Shown here piece after piece: positions 38,321-48,121 of a DNA stretch of 64,000 bases. This DNA is from Ignavibacteriales bacterium (GTDB lineage Bacteria > Bacteroidota > Ignavibacteria > Ignavibacteriales > Melioribacteraceae). Both the position numbers and the translations under genes were made by a program. The notes below the pieces were generated by a model that made no database searches, was not told the origin of the DNA, and saw only the letters and a list, made by a program, of their open reading frames with translations. Position 1 is the stretch's first letter; every line of letters starts with the position of its first letter. The stretch is from NCBI GenBank assembly GCA_020635285.1, contig JACKAB010000007.1:186001-250000 (forward strand), in the 5' to 3' direction.

Positions 38321-39274
38321 ATGAAAAATTTTGGAATTACCGGAGTTGCCGGTTACATTGCTCCTCGTCACTTAAAAGCTATTAAAGATACCGGCAATAA
38401 TTTAATTGCCGCACTTGATCCGCACGATTCTGTTGGGATTCTTGATTCATATTTCCCCGACACAAAATATTTTAGAGAGTTTGAAAGATTTGATAGACAT
38501 CTTGAAAAAATAAAAAGAACAAATAATAATCATGGTATTGATTATCTAACAATATGTTCTCCTAATCATTTGCACGATGCACACATTAGACTTGCATTGC
38601 GATTGGGTGCAAATGCAATATGTGAAAAACCCATTGTGCTCAATCCATGGAATTTAGATTTATTGCAAGAGTTGGAACAAGAATCTGGGAAAAAAGTTTA
38701 TACAGTTTTACAATTGAGGGTTCATCCTTCTCTAGTAAAATTAAAAGAGAAAATATTAACGGAAAAAATTAAAACAAAAAAGGATATAACCCTTACCTAC
38801 ATTACCTCACGTGGATCTTGGTACCATCATTCTTGGAAAGGCAATTTAACAAATTCCGGAGGAATTGCAACAAATATTGGAGTTCATTTTTTTGATTTGC
38901 TTTCATGGTTGTTTGGAGACTTACAAAATCAACAAGTCCATTTTTCTAACTCTAATAAAATTGGCGGTTTTTTAGAACTTCAAAACGCCAATGTAAAATG
39001 GTTTTTATCAATTGACAAAAATGATTTACCGGAAAATGTTAAACAGAAAAATCAACCAACATACCGCTCAATTAAAATTGATGGCGAAGAAATAGAATTT
39101 ACCGGAGGTTTTACTGATTTGCACACAACTGTTTATCAAGAAATTATTGATGGAAAAGGTTTTGGAATTAATGATGCTCGCAATTCAATTGAGACAGTTT
39201 ACAAAATTAGAAACTCAGAGATTACAAATAATTTAGATAATGCACATCCAATATTGTTAAAAATTCTCAAGTAA
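38321..39274 (+). CDS. wlbA: UDP-N-acetylglucosaminuronate 3-dehydrogenase-like oxidoreductase (WlbA/WbpB)
   Basis: 317 residues from ATG 38321; a longer frame from 38240 overlaps the previous gene and lacks a family-like start. Gfo/Idh/MocA family: GVAGYIAPRHLKAIKDTGN, then LTICSPNHLHDAHIRLALRL, and CEKPIV with the catalytic Lys-Pro. The N-terminus and HVTLQLR-like strand match WlbA/WbpB, which oxidises UDP-GlcNAc uronate at C3 and leads to 2,3-diacetamido uronic sugars. Two nt after the YfhO stop, so cotranscribed. Confidence 0.85.
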   Translation: MKNFGITGVAGYIAPRHLKAIKDTGNNLIAALDPHDSVGILDSYFPDTKYFREFERFDRHLEKIKRTNNNHGIDYLTICSPNHLHDAHIRLALRLGANAICEKPIVLNPWNLDLLQELEQESGKKVYTVLQLRVHPSLVKLKEKILTEKIKTKKDITLTYITSRGSWYHHSWKGNLTNSGGIATNIGVHFFDLLSWLFGDLQNQQVHFSNSNKIGGFLELQNANVKWFLSIDKNDLPENVKQKNQPTYRSIKIDGEEIEFTGGFTDLHTTVYQEIIDGKGFGINDARNSIETVYKIRNSEITNNLDNAHPILLKILK

Positions 39275-39341
39275 ATTTCTTCCTAAAATTATTTTTATAT
39301 ATTGAGTTTTAAATCTTTCAAATAATATTAGTTTTAATAAA

Positions 39342-40406
39342 ATGACCTTACTACTTATTTACGGATTTGTCTCCATCTTTTTTTCATTTTTATGTTCAAT
39401 ATTAGAAGCAGTTTTATTGAGCATAACTCCTACTTTTATTTCAATTAAAAAGAAAGAAGGAAAATCTTATGCACTTACTTTAGAAGAACTTAAAAAAGAT
39501 GTTGATAAACCTTTAATTGCAATTTTAACTTTAAATACAATAGCGCACACAGTTGGAGCAATACTGGTAGGCGTTCAATCAGAAACGGCTTTTGGTTCAG
39601 GTAATAATGTTGTTGGAATTGTGTCTGCAATTATGACATTTTTAATTCTCGTTGTTTCAGAAATTATTCCCAAAACAATTGGCGCAACTTATTGGAAACA
39701 GCTTGCAAACTTTACCTCTAAAGCATTAGTTCTTCTAATTTTTCCTTTAAAATGGACCGGCATTATTTGGTTGATGCAAATAACGACTAAGCTTATTGGT
39801 AAAAATAATCACGGAAGTGTTTTAAGTAGGGAAGATTTTTCTGTTATGGCTGAAATTGCGAAGGAGAAAGGTGTTTTTGATGAATCTGAATCGAGATACA
39901 TTAATAAACTATTAAACTTTAACAAAATACTTGTCCGTGATATTATGACTCCGCGAGTAGTTGTAAAATCAGCTAATGCTAACCAAAACATTTTAGATTA
40001 TTTTAATGAAAATAAAAATTTGACTTTTACAAGAATTCCAATATATGTTGATAGTCCCGATAATATCACTGATTATATTCTTAAAGATGACATTCTAAAT
40101 GAAATTGCTAATGATAAGCATGATAAAAAATTATCTGATCTGAAACGTAAAATTCTAATTGTTAAAAACAATATGCCTATTCCAATTTTGTTTCAAAAAT
40201 TTATAGAAGAAAAAGAACATATTGCACTAATAATTGATGAATACGGCTCCTTTAATGGAATTGTAACAATGGAAGATGTAATAGAAACATTGCTGGGCTT
40301 GGAGATTGTTGATGAAAGTGATACACATACCGATATGCAAAAACTGGCACGCGCCCGTTGGGAAGAACGAACTCAAAAGTATAATTTTCCTAAGAATAAA
40401 GATTAG
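39342..40406 (+). CDS. DUF21-CBS membrane protein (CNNM/CorC family)
   Basis: 354 residues. A DUF21/CNNM transmembrane domain with four helices (FCSILEAVLLSITPTFISIK with the family's Gly-x-Leu turn region, LVVSEIIPKTIGATYW) is followed by two CBS domains (about 195-330, VRDIMTPRVVV, FNGIVTMEDVIETLLGLEIV). No C-terminal CorC-HlyC domain, so it is the short form. Members are Mg2+/Co2+ transporters or their regulators. It is not clearly part of polysaccharide synthesis. Confidence 0.88.
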   Translation: MTLLLIYGFVSIFFSFLCSILEAVLLSITPTFISIKKKEGKSYALTLEELKKDVDKPLIAILTLNTIAHTVGAILVGVQSETAFGSGNNVVGIVSAIMTFLILVVSEIIPKTIGATYWKQLANFTSKALVLLIFPLKWTGIIWLMQITTKLIGKNNHGSVLSREDFSVMAEIAKEKGVFDESESRYINKLLNFNKILVRDIMTPRVVVKSANANQNILDYFNENKNLTFTRIPIYVDSPDNITDYILKDDILNEIANDKHDKKLSDLKRKILIVKNNMPIPILFQKFIEEKEHIALIIDEYGSFNGIVTMEDVIETLLGLEIVDESDTHTDMQKLARARWEERTQKYNFPKNKD

Positions 40407-40508
40407 ATCAGCCAAATTCGTTTCTCACTGACGAACCTAAAGATAAATCTCCCAATTTTTCAAATATTCTATTTTTGTTTTCCTTTTAAACTATTTCCAT
40501 TATATTTC

Positions 40509-40525
40509 GAGTAATAATATTACTC
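40509..40525. promoter_or_regulatory. 17-nt palindrome, candidate autoregulatory operator
   Basis: GAGTAATAATATTACTC has perfect 7-nt arms around AAT and ends five nt before ATG 40531 of a winged-helix gene. A protein bound here would block the ribosome site and promoter, a classic autoregulation layout. Confidence 0.6.
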
Positions 40526-40530
40526 AATAT

Positions 40531-41069
40531 ATGCTTAAATCAATAATAACATCTGAAACCAGAATTAAACTTTTGCTTAAGTTTTTTCTTAATCCTAAAA
40601 CAAAGGGATATTTACGTCAGTTAAGTTCCGAGTTTAACGAATCGACAAATGGAATTAGAGTTGAGCTGAACAAATTGGAGGATGCAAAAATTCTTTCCGC
40701 ACAATTTGAAGGAAGAAATAAAATTTACAAAGCCAATTCTAAGCATCCATTGTTTGATGAATTGAGAAATATCGTTTTAAAATCTACTGGAATTGATAAA
40801 GTGATTTCTGATATAATTCAAAAAGTTGGAGATATCAAAACTGCATTTATTCGGGGAGATTATTCAGTTGGGAAAGACAGCGGATTAATAGATTTAGTAA
40901 TTGTTGGGAAAGAATTAAACAAAAAAGAAATTGAGCGAGTGAGAAAAAAACAGAAAAATTAATTGAGAGAAAAATTTCAATATTATTATTAACACCTGAT
41001 GAATATAATAATCTTAAATCTAATTTTAATAGTGAACCAAAATTTATGCTTTTAGAGGAAAGTAATTAA
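40531..41069 (+). CDS. Winged-helix protein with degenerate nucleotidyltransferase domain, frameshifted
   Basis: Residues 1-85 form a winged helix (GYLRQLSSEFNESTNGIRVE, then LSAQFEGRNKIYKANSKHP, with LFDELRNI linker). The rest resembles a MNT/Pol-beta-type nucleotidyltransferase core (TAFIRGDYSVGKDSGLIDLV), but the usual GS motif is RG and only one of the catalytic acids remains (IDLV), so catalysis is doubtful. A slip near 40950 is followed by ISILLLTPDEYNNLKSN to a stop at 41069. The family is common at the head of exopolysaccharide clusters as a regulator. The 17-nt palindrome lies just upstream. Confidence 0.7.
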
Positions 41070-42263
41070 TGAATATTGGAATGCTCTTAGATAAAAGAAT
41101 TTTATGGTGACTTAAGGGTTGAAAACGAGGTTCAAGCCTTATCCGAAGCTGGCTTTAAAGTTTTTGTTTATTGTTATACCTTTAATGGAAAGCTTAGAAT
41201 AGACAATTATTTTGGTGCAAAATAATCCATCTTCCGGTTTCAAAAAGTTTATTTATAAATTACGGGGATTAACAAATACAGTTTTTAATTTTTATCCAAA
41301 TTATTTGGTTCGACTAATAAAAAATATATTGTTGAAAATGAAATTAATGTTCTTCATATTCATGATTTATATTTATTCGAAGTTGGATTAAAAATTAAAA
41401 AATATTCAATAATATAGATTTGGTTGGCGATTTACATGAAAATTATGTTGAAGGTTTAAAACATTACAAATTTGCAAATACTTTTCCTGGCAATTTAATA
41501 ATTTCAATCAAAAATGGGAAAAAACTGAAATAGAGTGGTGCAATAAATTTGATTATTTAATAACAGTGATAGAAGAAGCTGTTGAAAGATATTCGGCACT
41601 GGGAGTTAGCCGAGAGAAAATATATGTTGTTTCAAATTATGTGAACTTAAAAGCTTTCAAAATTGATGAACCTGATAAGTCAATACTTGAAAAGTTTAAA
41701 AATATAAAACCCTTACATATGTTGGTGGATTTGATTCTCACAGAGGAATTGAAACTGCCATCAAAGCTGTTCGGAAATCATTAAAAAATTAAAGACTTTA
41801 AGTTAGTATTAGTAGGAGATGGAAAAATATTGATGATTTAAAATCACTTGCTAAAATTTAAATATAGAGAATTCTATTTTATTTGAAGGATGGCAGCCTC
41901 ATACAATTCTTTCCTCATATATCTATGCCTCTGATATTTGTTTAATTCCTCACTTGAAAACAGAACATACTGATAACACTATTCCGCATAAATTATTTCA
42001 ATATATGTTGCTTAAGAAACCAATATTAGCAACTAATTGCAACCCAATAGAAAGAATATTAAAAGAAACTAATGCCGGAAGAGTATATAAATCGGGAGAT
42101 AGTGAAGATTTAGCTGAAAAGGTTGTTGAGCTATTTAATAATGAAAATGAATTAACTCAATTTGGAATAAACGGTAATAAAGCAGTTATGGATAAATATA
42201 ATTGGAATGAAACAAAAAGTTCTTATTAATCTTTACTTAGAAATAAAAAGAAATAATGGATAA
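41069..42263 (+). pseudogene. GT4 glycosyltransferase, many frameshifts
   Basis: One GT4 spread over six or more frame segments. MNIGMLLDK (ATG 41069 overlapping the previous stop) continues as YGDLRVENEVQALSEAGFKV, then HIHDLYLFE, DLHENYVEGLKHYKFAN, VVSNYVNLKAF, VGDGK, LFEGWQPHTILSSYIYASD, CLIPHLKTEHTDNTIPHKLF and NPIERILKETNAGRVYKSGD, ending EIKRNNG. All GT-B landmarks (acceptor half, donor half, the E-x7 region near TIPHKLFQYM) survive. Most breaks fall in A or T runs, so an intact original gene is likely. Confidence 0.75.
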
Positions 42264-43020
42264 CACAAAATATTACGAAAAATTTGACTGGCAACGTGCT
42301 GAGCTTTCAATAAAGTTGCATAAAAAATTGAAAAAATAATTTCAGTAATACCCAAAGATGTAAATAAAATTTTGGATGTTGGTTGTGGCGATGGAACTAT
42401 TTCTGTTGAATTAGATAATAATTTTACTGTTATTGCATCTGATAGAAGTGTGAACGCACTTAAACATTTCAAAATAAAAAGAGTATGTAATTCAGCCGAC
42501 TCGCTTTCTATAAAATCTAATTCTGTTGATTTAGTTTTCAGCAGCGAAATGATTGAACATTTGCCGGATAATATTTTTCTCAGTGCAATTGAAGAATTTA
42601 AGAGGGTAAGTAAAAATATATTTTTTGACTTTTCCAAATGACGAAAATATTGAGAAACTTACAACCCAATGTTCTGAATGTAATTTTATATTTAATAAAT
42701 CTTACCACCTCAGATCATTAAATTCCGAGATAATTAAGCAATTATTTCCGGAATATACGATATTAACTCAATTTGAAAATGGCACACTTGTAAGGCAATA
42801 CAATAAGATTATGAGTAAAATTAAACATAAACATTCTCCAGCTATTTCTTGGATTCCAAATTACTGGACAAAAGGAGATAAAGCGATTAGAGCAACAATG
42901 TGTCCGAATTGTGGAAACTCGTTTAGTATTCCATATAAGTTTCATCTGCTTGCAACTTTGTGTGATTTAACAAATATTCTAATCTCAAAAAAACACCTTA
43001 TCAATTGTGCATTTGCTTGA
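42256..43020 (+). pseudogene. SAM-dependent methyltransferase, frameshifted
   Basis: ATG 42256, overlapping the GT4 end. MDNTKYYEKFDWQRAEL, then after a slip in the A6 run near 42323, KILDVGCGDGTISVELDNNF (motif I), VIASDRSVNALKHFK, SVDLVFSSEMIEHLPDN, a slip in the T7 run near 42622, and a C-terminal part with MCPNCGNSFSIPYKFHLLA and QCSECNF, two CxxC pairs that resemble a zinc site. Class I Rossmann methyltransferase; perhaps O-methylates the polysaccharide. The zinc-like Cys pairs are unusual. Confidence 0.7.
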
Positions 43021-43029
43021 GAAAAAGTA

Positions 43030-44518
43030 ATGTTCAAATCACTAAAAGCCACATTAAGCATAGCATTATTTATGGTCTCGAAATATTTCTTCCAAGTTAG
43101 TCGGATTTATATTATTACCTCTTTATACTCAATATTTAACCATAGATGAATATGGAGTGCTCGCAATATTAGAAGTCACAAGTCAAATTCTTGTAAGTGT
43201 TTTTCGTTTAATATCAGCACGGCAATGTTGCGCTGGTGTGCCGAAACATCCAATTTGGAACAACAAAAAAAATAGTATTTACTACATTAATATCAACATC
43301 GGTTATTTCAATACTTCTTTCTGTTATGGTGCTTCCATTTACTTCTGAATTATCCAAATTATTTTTTGGGAGTAATAAATTTTCACATTATATAATTTTG
43401 CTTTTTTAACTTCTTCGTTAGGTATTCACAACTTGTTTCCCTTAACATTAATGCGTCTTAGGGAGAAGTCCTCTTTGTTTGCAATACTTAATAGCGTCAA
43501 ATTTGCATTAACACTTTTACTTAATATTTACTTTATTTCTTATTTAAATATGGGTGTTGAAGGAATCTTAATTAGTTTATTAATTGGCCAACTTTTTCTT
43601 TCTTTAATTTCTATTCCATTAGTAAAACAAAATATTGTCTTAAATTTTCAATTCTCCATATTAAAAGAAATGATAAGTTATGGATTACCTTTAGTTTTTA
43701 CAACGGTTTTTAGTTTACTATTAACAATGAGCGATAGGTTTGTTATAAAATATTTTAATGGTGATGCAAGTGTTGGAATTTATTCGCTTGGATATAAAAT
43801 AGCAAGCGTATCTAATGTGATTATTTTACAATCATTTCAATTAGGCTTTTTACCAATTGCTTATAAAAAAGTTGGTTCGGCCGATTCCCAAAGATTTTTT
43901 CAAAAACCTTAACTTACTATACTTTTATTTTAATTCTAGTTGGCTTAGGAATCTCATTTTTTAGTAAAGAATTAATTGAGATTCTTGCTAAAAAACAAGA
44001 GTATTGGGAGTCTTATTCAGTAATTCCAATAATCTCATTAGCATTTGTATTAAAAGGAATTCAGTATATTTATTCATTAAGTTTTCACTACTCAAAAAGA
44101 ACAAGCTATAATGCGGCTATTGTAATAATATCTTCATTATTAAATGTAGCTTTGAATATTGTTCTTGTTGATGAATTTAGTTATATCGGTGCAGCATATG
44201 CAATATTGATAGCAACTTTATTTATGATGTGGTTATCATATCATTATGGTCAAAGGTTTATTATATAAATTACGAAACCAAGAAACTATATCTACTTATT
44301 ATTTTGGGCATATTATTTTATTTAATATCAATATTATTAAATGATCTAAATATTTACCTAAGTCTTTTCACAAAGTTATTACTTTTTGTGCATTCCCATT
44401 CGTTTTACTCCCATTCAACTTTTATGAAGTCGTGGAATTAAAAAGAATAAATCAAGGTTGGCATAAATGGAAAAACCCTTTTAACTGGAAAAATAATTTT
44501 AAGAAAATAAGTCAATAA
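43030..44518 (+). pseudogene. Wzx-type polysaccharide flippase (MATE/MOP), frameshifted
   Basis: About 495 residues over several frames. MFKSLKATL at ATG 43030, then slips near 43060, 43240, 43395, 43905, 44245 and 44395. Between them FILLPLYTQYLTIDEYGVLA, then LFPLTLMRLREKSSLFAILN, and SYGLPLVFTTVFSLLLTMSD with RFVIKYFNGDASVGIYSLGY match the Wzx/oligosaccharide flippase pattern; about twelve membrane helices. It moves the lipid-linked repeat unit across the inner membrane. All parts are in order, so an intact original is likely. Confidence 0.8.
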
Positions 44519-44669
44519 GATTTTCTAACTTTTCAATTTTCCTTTTGTCTCATTTTTTAAATATATCTCCAAACTTATAATTTATATCACACTAAAAATA
44601 TTTGTCTTGATTTTAATTTAACAAACTATATTTTAGATAATAATAGTGTAAATAATTATGAGTGAACAA

Positions 44670-45730
44670 ATGAAACGTATCATTTTCATTTTAGCGACAT
44701 TTTTTATTCCAATCATGCACCAGTGAAGGAATAAACTCAATAGTTCAAGAAAAGGAGAGCGGTACCATATCTATTGCATTGGATAAAAGTAATACCCCAA
44801 AAGATGTAGTTGAAGTTGTTGCTACTTTAAGTCGAGAAAACTTTGATGACATTATTAAGTCGATGAATATTTTTGATAATGCAAATGCTAATATTTTATT
44901 TGATGAAATTAGTGTTGGGAAATGGAATTTATCTATTGAAGCATTTAACAATGATAATTATGTTATTTATTCCGGAAATACCGAAGTAAATGTATTAAAA
45001 GGAACCATCACACCAATTAGTTTACAATTAAACCCAACAACTGGAAGCATTTTTGTTAATGTAACTTGGGAGCAAATTCGTTTGAAAATATAATGGCTTT
45101 TTATCCATTCTTAGGAAACGCAAATGATTTCAGTGGTAATCAAAATCATGGAATAATTTATGGACCCGTTGCTGTAGACGATAGATTTGGAAATTCAAGT
45201 GGTGCTTATTTATTTGATGGTATTGATGATTATATTAAAATATTGGACAGTGATAATTTAAGTGCTGTTGATCAACAATTAACAATCGCAACTTGGGTAA
45301 AAGTGATCGATGGTTCCAATAAATTTATTTTGTACAAAGGGAGCAGTTTATATAATAGAAGTATGCATTTGGAATAAGACCTGATTCTAAAGCTTCTTTT
45401 CATATAAATAATAATGGTCTATGGGATAAAAATCAGATCGGTGTTCCAAGTAATTCAATTATAAATAATGGGGAATGGTATTTTATTGTAGGAACTTGGA
45501 ATGGAAATGAATTTAAAATTTATATAAATGGAAATCTTGAAAATTCCTTAAAAACAAATGCTCAAATTGGCAATTATAATTCTGATTTATTTATAGGAAC
45601 TTACGGTGGAAAAATTAATGAATATGCTTTTAAGGGAATTATAGATGATATTATAATTTTTAATAAAGAATTATCTTCATCTGAAATTGACTATTTATAT
45701 TCAACAACTAAAAGTGAAGTGTTAAAATAA
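44670..45730 (+). pseudogene. LamG/concanavalin-like lectin lipoprotein, frameshifted
   Basis: MKRIIFILATFF at ATG 44670, one slip near 44705 to a lipobox LFQSC. A beta domain (GTISIALDKSNTPKDVVEVV, then EISVGKWNLSIEAFNNDNYV) is followed, after slips near 45065 and 45370, by a LamG jelly roll (AFYPFLGNANDFSGNQNHGI, FDGIDDYIKILDSDNLSAVD, ATWVKVIDGSN, FKIYINGNLENSL, FKGIIDDIIIFNKELSSSEI). Such domains bind carbohydrate or matrix. The last plus-strand gene of the polysaccharide locus. The 44519-44657 gap holds nothing I can name. Confidence 0.75.
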
Positions 45731-45752
45731 GAATCTCATAACTTTAGTTAAA

Positions 45753-47642
45753 TTATTTCAAAAATATCATTTTCTTTATTTCAGAATAATCACCCACCTG
45801 CAATCTGTAAAAATAAGTCCCGCTGGCCAATGCATTTGCGTTAAATTGAACTTCATAAGTTCCTGAAGCTTGAATTTCATCTACTAAAGTTTTTATTTCT
45901 CTACCAAGAACGTCATAAATTTTTAATTCAACATTTTGTTGTTCAGCAATTTTCCCTTTAGTGATAGATGGAATTGTATATTTTATTGTGGTTGTTGGAT
46001 TAAACGGATTAGGGTAATTTTGTTCCAACACAAATTCATTTGGAATTGTATTTTCTTTAACACTTGTAACCGGACCTACATAAATTAATCTAAATGCGTC
46101 AGCGACAACAATTCCTGTATTATTGCTTTTAACTTTTATGGAAATTATGCCTTCATTATTTAATTCTACATTTGTTAAATAATTCCACTGACCGCCATTC
46201 AATTTCTGAGTTTTAGTTTCTGCATACAGATTATTTCCAGCAGTAATTTCAAATTTTGTTTCAAATGAATTGCCTGTGCTTGTTGCCCACCAAACATCAA
46301 CTTGATAACTTCCGCTTGGCAAATTTTCTGTATTAAAAACTGCATAATTATTTCCATCACCTTGCTCAAGTGCGGTAAAATCCTTGCTGTAAAACTCATT
46401 GCCAAAATCATCATAGTTTGTATAATTTCCAACAATATCCGCTGAGGCATTATCAAGTAAATAGCGTTGGGGATTTGATATTTCTAAATATTCTGCAATT
46501 GCGTAAACAGTTCTTTTACCAATTTCAGCTAAGTTTTCATTTGTAACTTCAATATAAGGTTCTGAGCTGCTTCTAAAATAATTATCATAAGGAGTTTCAT
46601 AAGTTAAAGCCATGACCTTTGGTCCATAGTTATTCCACAACCAACCTTCCGGATAAATTGCTTTTAAACTTGACTCGCTAAAATCAGATCGTACAAAATA
46701 TGGATTATCTGAAATGTTAAGATTGCCGAATTGATATTCTCTTCTATAAAAATCTTCCGAAGTTGATGATGCATTGTGAATCCAAAATGTGCAATAAGAA
46801 CTTGCTTGCGAATGTAAATTTAGAAATACCGAAAAAGGATTTTCATCACCCAATTCTTTCATTCTGGCTTTTAAAATTTTTACTTCTCCGCTTGTAAAAG
46901 AATCGGACTTATCCCAATTAGTTTCTAAATTTATTCCTTCATAATTTGTTCGCGATCTGCCGTAATAAACTCCATCGGGTGTTGTAAATGGAATCATATG
47001 AAAAACCGTTTCTTTTAAGTAACTATTTATTACTTCTTTATTGCTAGTAAGTTCATCCATAATTCCATCAAATTGCCACGAGGATGGAGTTTCGCTGCAA
47101 TGTGTTCTAGCGTGAATCCATATAGATTTTTTTAGTGAATCTGGTATACTTTTATCTGTAATAGTTAATTCTTGAATTGGAAGTCCTTTTGGAGAAAACC
47201 CCAAAGTGTCTAATTTTACCAATGAATTTTTTGTCCACTCAGCAATTCTATTCTGTAAATGAGAATATGTGTAAGGTGCATAATAAGCAACATAAACAGT
47301 ATCATGATCAAATCGTTTAAAAAATATTCCATTGCTTGGAGTTTCTTCATCTGTAAATCTTATAAAGTTTTTATTATCATAGCTGTACATTGCTTTTGTA
47401 ACATCACTATTTGTAAATAGAACTTTGATTTCTTTATTTTTAACACTATTTATTCTAAAATAAATCCAACGAGTACTTCCGCCATCAACTCCATTATCGG
47501 CAATGGAAGTGACATAGAAACTCGTAGAATCAATAACTTCAAAACTGGAAAGATTTCCACTCTCAAAATCTGATTCAAAAGTTATTTGTGAAAAGATTGC
47601 GTTTGTGATGATTAGGCAAATAATTACTATTAGCTTTTTCAA
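45753..47642 (-). CDS. M14 zinc carboxypeptidase with T9SS sorting domain
   Basis: 629 residues. Signal peptide ends ITNAIFS. An N-terminal beta-domain is followed by an M14-type peptidase with zinc ligands in HCSE (WIHARTHCSETPSSWQFDG, about 175-195), LHSQA (third ligand) and a catalytic Glu in LTYETPYDN. A carbohydrate-like beta domain (about 400-520, GSYQVDVWWATSTGN) precedes a type IX sorting domain (NQNYPNPFNPTTTI, end EIKKMIFLK). The sorting-domain loop carries an extra SITKGKIAEQQ, longer than in others here. Probably a surface peptidase acting on secreted protein or cell-wall peptide. Confidence 0.85.
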   Translation of the reverse strand: MKKLIVIICLIITNAIFSQITFESDFESGNLSSFEVIDSTSFYVTSIADNGVDGGSTRWIYFRINSVKNKEIKVLFTNSDVTKAMYSYDNKNFIRFTDEETPSNGIFFKRFDHDTVYVAYYAPYTYSHLQNRIAEWTKNSLVKLDTLGFSPKGLPIQELTITDKSIPDSLKKSIWIHARTHCSETPSSWQFDGIMDELTSNKEVINSYLKETVFHMIPFTTPDGVYYGRSRTNYEGINLETNWDKSDSFTSGEVKILKARMKELGDENPFSVFLNLHSQASSYCTFWIHNASSTSEDFYRREYQFGNLNISDNPYFVRSDFSESSLKAIYPEGWLWNNYGPKVMALTYETPYDNYFRSSSEPYIEVTNENLAEIGKRTVYAIAEYLEISNPQRYLLDNASADIVGNYTNYDDFGNEFYSKDFTALEQGDGNNYAVFNTENLPSGSYQVDVWWATSTGNSFETKFEITAGNNLYAETKTQKLNGGQWNYLTNVELNNEGIISIKVKSNNTGIVVADAFRLIYVGPVTSVKENTIPNEFVLEQNYPNPFNPTTTIKYTIPSITKGKIAEQQNVELKIYDVLGREIKTLVDEIQASGTYEVQFNANALASGTYFYRLQVGDYSEIKKMIFLK

Positions 47643-47833
47643 TAAGTCCCCGGTAAAAATAAAATTTAGTGAGTATGAAATTTACGTAAATACAATTAAG
47701 TAGAAAACTATTACTTTCTTAAATCTCAAAATGATATGAAATATTCGAAAATGTTAAGAATATATTGAGGTAAATCACAACATCGCCTTCTTTCTTTTTA
47801 CTCTTTTGCTGTAGATAAAATTAGGAGAAGAAA

Positions 47834-48121
47834 ATGGAATCAACAACACAAACTCGATCATCAGATTTTTATACCGAAACAATTGGTAGAAATCAATTTG
47901 GAGAAAATTTAAAAACTTATTTTCTAAATCCTTTATCTTTTGGAATTGCGGGATTTGCTGCATTTTTTAGCTTAATACTTTTTACAAATTTATTCAATTA
48001 CATTTTTGGAATAAGTGAAAGCTTCTCAATAGAGATGAATGATGTAATAATGTCTTTAACCGGATTTGTATTTGCTGCCGGCGCAAAATTTTTGGAATTC
48101 TTTTCGAAAGAGGAAAATTAG
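47834..48121 (+). CDS. Small two-helix membrane protein
   Basis: 95 residues with RBS AGGAGAAG eight nt upstream. A polar N-terminus is followed by two membrane helices (GIAGFAAFFSLILFTNLF and MSLTGFVFAAGAKFLEFF). No recognised family. Its TAG stop shares three bases with the TAA of the convergent prfA. Function unknown. Confidence 0.6.
   Translation: MESTTQTRSSDFYTETIGRNQFGENLKTYFLNPLSFGIAGFAAFFSLILFTNLFNYIFGISESFSIEMNDVIMSLTGFVFAAGAKFLEFFSKEEN

Noticed and set aside
40531..45730. Genuine pseudogene cluster at the end of the polysaccharide locus
   Set aside because: All motifs are intact and in order across slips, and slips also hit miaA; sequencing indels explain it better, though decay cannot be excluded.
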